Below are positions 22,396 to 24,293 of a stretch of 24,293 bases of DNA, one piece after another. Source of the DNA: an uncultured Bacilli bacterium (GTDB taxonomy: Bacteria > Bacillota_I > Bacilli_A > RF39 > UBA660); assembly GCA_934096315.1 (NCBI GenBank), contig CAKOLT010000016.1, forward strand, positions 1 to 24,293, in the 5' to 3' direction. The first letter of the stretch is position 1; each line of letters opens with the position of its first letter. The position numbers were made by a program, and so were the translations under genes. Under the pieces are notes generated by a model. It was not told the DNA's origin, did no database searches, and saw only the letters and a program-made list of their open reading frames with translations.

Positions 22396-23988
22396 TCAAT
22401 TCTGCGGAATGTCTGGAAAAATAGAAGGAGATGTAAAAAATTCTTCATCCGTCTTTTTTTCGAAATTTTTCATATATGATTCATAATCTTCATCAGGAAT
22501 TTTATTTGTCATTTTTTCTTTATTTATAGTATTGTTTCCAATAACTGGTATGTCATCAGACTCTAATACGTTTGCTTCTTCTACTGTCCAAAACTCATCT
22601 TCTTTAGTTTTAGGAACCGTTCTATTAAACTCTGCAAATAGTTCCTGTTCAATTTTACTAGGAGGATTTTCGTGGATCTCACTAGTTGGTTCTTCTTTAT
22701 TAACTTTATTCTTAATTGTTTCAAAACTAAATAAGTTATTACTTGTTTCTTCTAATTTTTCTTTATTAAATACTGATTTTTCTTTTTCTTCAAGAAGTTG
22801 TTTAGTTCTTTGTTCTATTTCTTTTTTTCTGTTTTCTTGAGTTAATCTTTGTCTTTTTAGTAGTTCTTCTTGTCTACGTCTTTCTAATTCTTGTTTTCTC
22901 TCAAGAGCTTTTTCTATTTTCTTTTGTTCTTCTCTTATTTCTTCTTCTTTTTTTCTTTTTTCATTCGCTATTAGATCTTCTAGTACTTTTTTAAATTTAT
23001 CACTGTTATTCTCGTTATCTATTTCCTTGATTATTTCTTCTTTTTCGTTCTTTTCAATTAATAAATAATTGTATGTGTTTATATCCTGTTTTTCTATTTT
23101 AATTGTATTATATTGTTTGTTTAACTCAGGAGATGTTATTTCATAAAATTTAGTGCCTTCAAGGGAAGTTAATAAGTCATTCATTTTTTCTCTTTTTGCA
23201 AGTAATTCGTCATAATTTTTAACTTTGGCATTAAATATTTCCATCAATCTTAAAATGACGTATTTTTCTTTATATTCTTCATAATCTTTTTTAACACTAC
23301 TTACCATATTTTCACATTCTAATAATATTTCGTCATCTCTTTCTTTTGCCATTTTTACATTATCTTCTGCTAATCTTAATGAATATTTTAACTCTTTATA
23401 TGCTTTCTCAATTTCATCACTGTTTTTGCTGTAATCATATAATTTAAGTTTTACAAAGGCATTTTGTAGTACTTCTTTCATTTTAGTTTCTAATTCTTTA
23501 TTTAGTGTAGTGTTTATTTTAATTTTTTCTTCTGCAAGTGTTATTTTGTTATTTAAGTCTTCTAAACACTTTAATGCTTCTTCCTTAATCTTAATATTAC
23601 TTGTATATTTATCTATTATCTTAATTCTATCTTCTAATTCTTCTAAAAGGTTTTCTCCTAAAGTGGAACCATAATTAATGGTATGGTTTGTCAAAAGCTT
23701 ATGATTGTTTTTTCTTGTTTCTATGTAATTTAGTCTTTGATTAATTAAATCAATAAGTAATGTTATTCTTGTTTTTTCTTCATCTAATAAACTAGTTTTT
23801 CTATTTAATAGAGTAACATACTCTTCTTCATATATTTCGTTAGTTAGTCTGATGATTTTTTCTTCTAATTTATCTAACTGATGATATATATTTTCTTTAT
23901 CTTTATTATTACTTATCATATCTAAACTACTGGCAAACATTTCATATTGTCTTAAGCATCCTACTATATCGTTATTTGTATAATCCAT
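22396..23988 (-). CDS. Coiled-coil protein, paralogue A
   Basis: 530-residue protein, also fully helical for about 340 residues, with an especially charged run of Glu/Lys/Arg near residues 345-420 (EEIREEQKKIEKALERKQELERRRQEEL). An acidic low-complexity tail then ends SPSIFPDIPQN. Tail length, domain order and several aligned blocks make it a diverged paralogue of the gene that follows nine bases downstream. The start at 23988 follows GAGGTG by nine bases; the GTG at 24000 overlaps that site. No enzyme motif, membrane helix or nucleotide-binding loop is visible. SMC/Rad50-type was rejected because there is no Walker A. Confidence 0.8.
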   Translation of the reverse strand: MDYTNNDIVGCLRQYEMFASSLDMISNNKDKENIYHQLDKLEEKIIRLTNEIYEEEYVTLLNRKTSLLDEEKTRITLLIDLINQRLNYIETRKNNHKLLTNHTINYGSTLGENLLEELEDRIKIIDKYTSNIKIKEEALKCLEDLNNKITLAEEKIKINTTLNKELETKMKEVLQNAFVKLKLYDYSKNSDEIEKAYKELKYSLRLAEDNVKMAKERDDEILLECENMVSSVKKDYEEYKEKYVILRLMEIFNAKVKNYDELLAKREKMNDLLTSLEGTKFYEITSPELNKQYNTIKIEKQDINTYNYLLIEKNEKEEIIKEIDNENNSDKFKKVLEDLIANEKRKKEEEIREEQKKIEKALERKQELERRRQEELLKRQRLTQENRKKEIEQRTKQLLEEKEKSVFNKEKLEETSNNLFSFETIKNKVNKEEPTSEIHENPPSKIEQELFAEFNRTVPKTKEDEFWTVEEANVLESDDIPVIGNNTINKEKMTNKIPDEDYESYMKNFEKKTDEEFFTSPSIFPDIPQN

Positions 23989-24047
23989 ATAAGCAATCAC
24001 CTCACTATTTTTATGAGTAATGGTTTGTCTTCCCTATTACTGTAATG

Positions 24048-24076
24048 ATTATAACATAAATTTATTTATTTGTCTA
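24048..24076 (-). promoter_or_regulatory. SigA promoter of the coiled-coil operon
   Basis: Minus-strand TAGACA (24076-24071) and TATAAT (24053-24048) with a 17-base spacer, and an extended TG one base before the -10. The rest of the 24001-24165 gap is AT-rich. It contains an imperfect inverted repeat in the leader and a long A/T inverted repeat (GTACTTTTTT / AAAAAAGTAC, 24125-24165). Confidence 0.8.
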
Positions 24077-24165
24077 TTAAATTTTAAATTTAAATAAAGT
24101 TTTGTAGAATTTTGGTATTATTTTGTACTTTTTTTAAATTTTTTAAAAAAATATTAAAAAAGTAC

Positions 24166-24194
24166 TTGTATTTTTATTTTTTTTAGTATATAAT
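24166..24194 (+). promoter_or_regulatory. Promoter of tRNA-Leu
   Basis: TTGTAT (24166-24171) and TATAAT (24189-24194) are 17 bases apart, ending 26 bases before the tRNA. A short AGCAC-AAAA-GTGCT hairpin (24204-24217) lies in the 5' leader and may mark the processing region. Confidence 0.75.
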
Positions 24195-24220
24195 GTATTA
24201 GTCAGCACAAAAGTGCTTAT

Positions 24221-24293
24221 GCCTGAGTGGCGGAATAGGTAGACGCACAGGACTTAAAATCCTGCGAGATTTAACCCTCGTGTCGGTTCAAGT
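24221..24293 (+). tRNA. tRNA-Leu (anticodon UAA), 3' end cut by the window
   Basis: GCCTGAG acceptor strand, TGGCGGAATAGGTAGACGC D-arm, anticodon stem CAGGA/TCCTG around loop CTTAAAA (24253-24259) giving anticodon TAA, and a long class II variable arm (CGAG/CTCG). The T-arm begins GTCGGTTCAAGT, and the window stops before the acceptor 3' strand, about 14 bases short. It reads UUA, the preferred Leu codon of this AT-rich genome. Confidence 0.95.

Noticed and set aside
24125..24165. A/T-rich inverted repeat GTACTTTTTT...AAAAAAGTAC as an attachment site or origin
   Set aside because: Composed almost only of A/T runs and placed between divergent promoters; a low-complexity coincidence or weak terminator is more likely, and no integrase is seen.
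1..24293. Possible recoding of TGA as Trp, given the Mollicutes-like AT content
   Set aside because: Conserved tryptophans in the genes are TGG, and the TGA stops examined (for example paralogue A and the TGA of the dac remnant) behave as stops; the broken dac gene is better explained by a frameshift.

Overview
The window looks like a chromosomal segment of an endospore-forming, very AT-rich Bacillota, plausibly an uncultured gut lineage of the Bacilli / RF39 / Erysipelotrichia type. The evidence is strong low-GC codon bias, AGGAGG-type ribosome binding sites, the standard code (TGA is a stop and Trp is TGG), a spoVA operon, a SpoIIAA-like / SigF-like pair and a CotY/CotZ/ExsY-type coat protein. 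The taxonomic placement is inference. Nothing in the window is a CRISPR array, an rRNA or a recognisable transposase.

Left part (1-7.9 kb): the 5' end of an element-type helix-turn-helix gene runs off the left edge, next to a broken D,D-carboxypeptidase gene. Then come an amidoligase-family gene and a TetR regulator in one operon. Divergent from them is an MMPL/RND exporter whose stop overlaps the start of a secreted coiled-coil partner. A convergent surface-protein gene follows. It lies downstream of an untracked 44-residue ORF and a nested terminator hairpin.

Centre (7.9-13.9 kb, all minus strand): a class I heat-shock operon in the order hrcA - grpE - unknown 117-aa gene - dnaK - dnaJ - PflX-like radical SAM gene. 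It has a consensus promoter whose -35 box lies inside a degenerate CIRCE operator. GrpE carries an extraordinary N-terminal tail with 20 cysteines.

Right-centre (13.9-20.5 kb): a sporulation region with spoVAC-spoVAD-spoVAE, a terminator, an orphan membrane-anchored protein, a SpoIIAA-like STAS protein, a SigF-like sigma factor and a small Xre regulator. SpoIIAB is absent, the STAS protein lacks the phosphorylatable serine, and the sigma gene has no conventional start codon (AUA is the best candidate). Upstream lie a Na+/alanine symporter and, on the plus strand, the coat-protein gene with a possible mother-cell sigma promoter.

Right edge (20.5-24.3 kb): two tandem diverged paralogous coiled-coil proteins of unknown function plus an 81-aa gene, driven by a clear SigA-type promoter, then a tRNA-Leu(UAA) gene cut by the window edge.

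The most unusual features are the remodelled SpoIIAA/SigF switch with its AUA start, the metallothionein-like GrpE tail, and the leader-ORF/terminator arrangement in front of the surface-protein gene.
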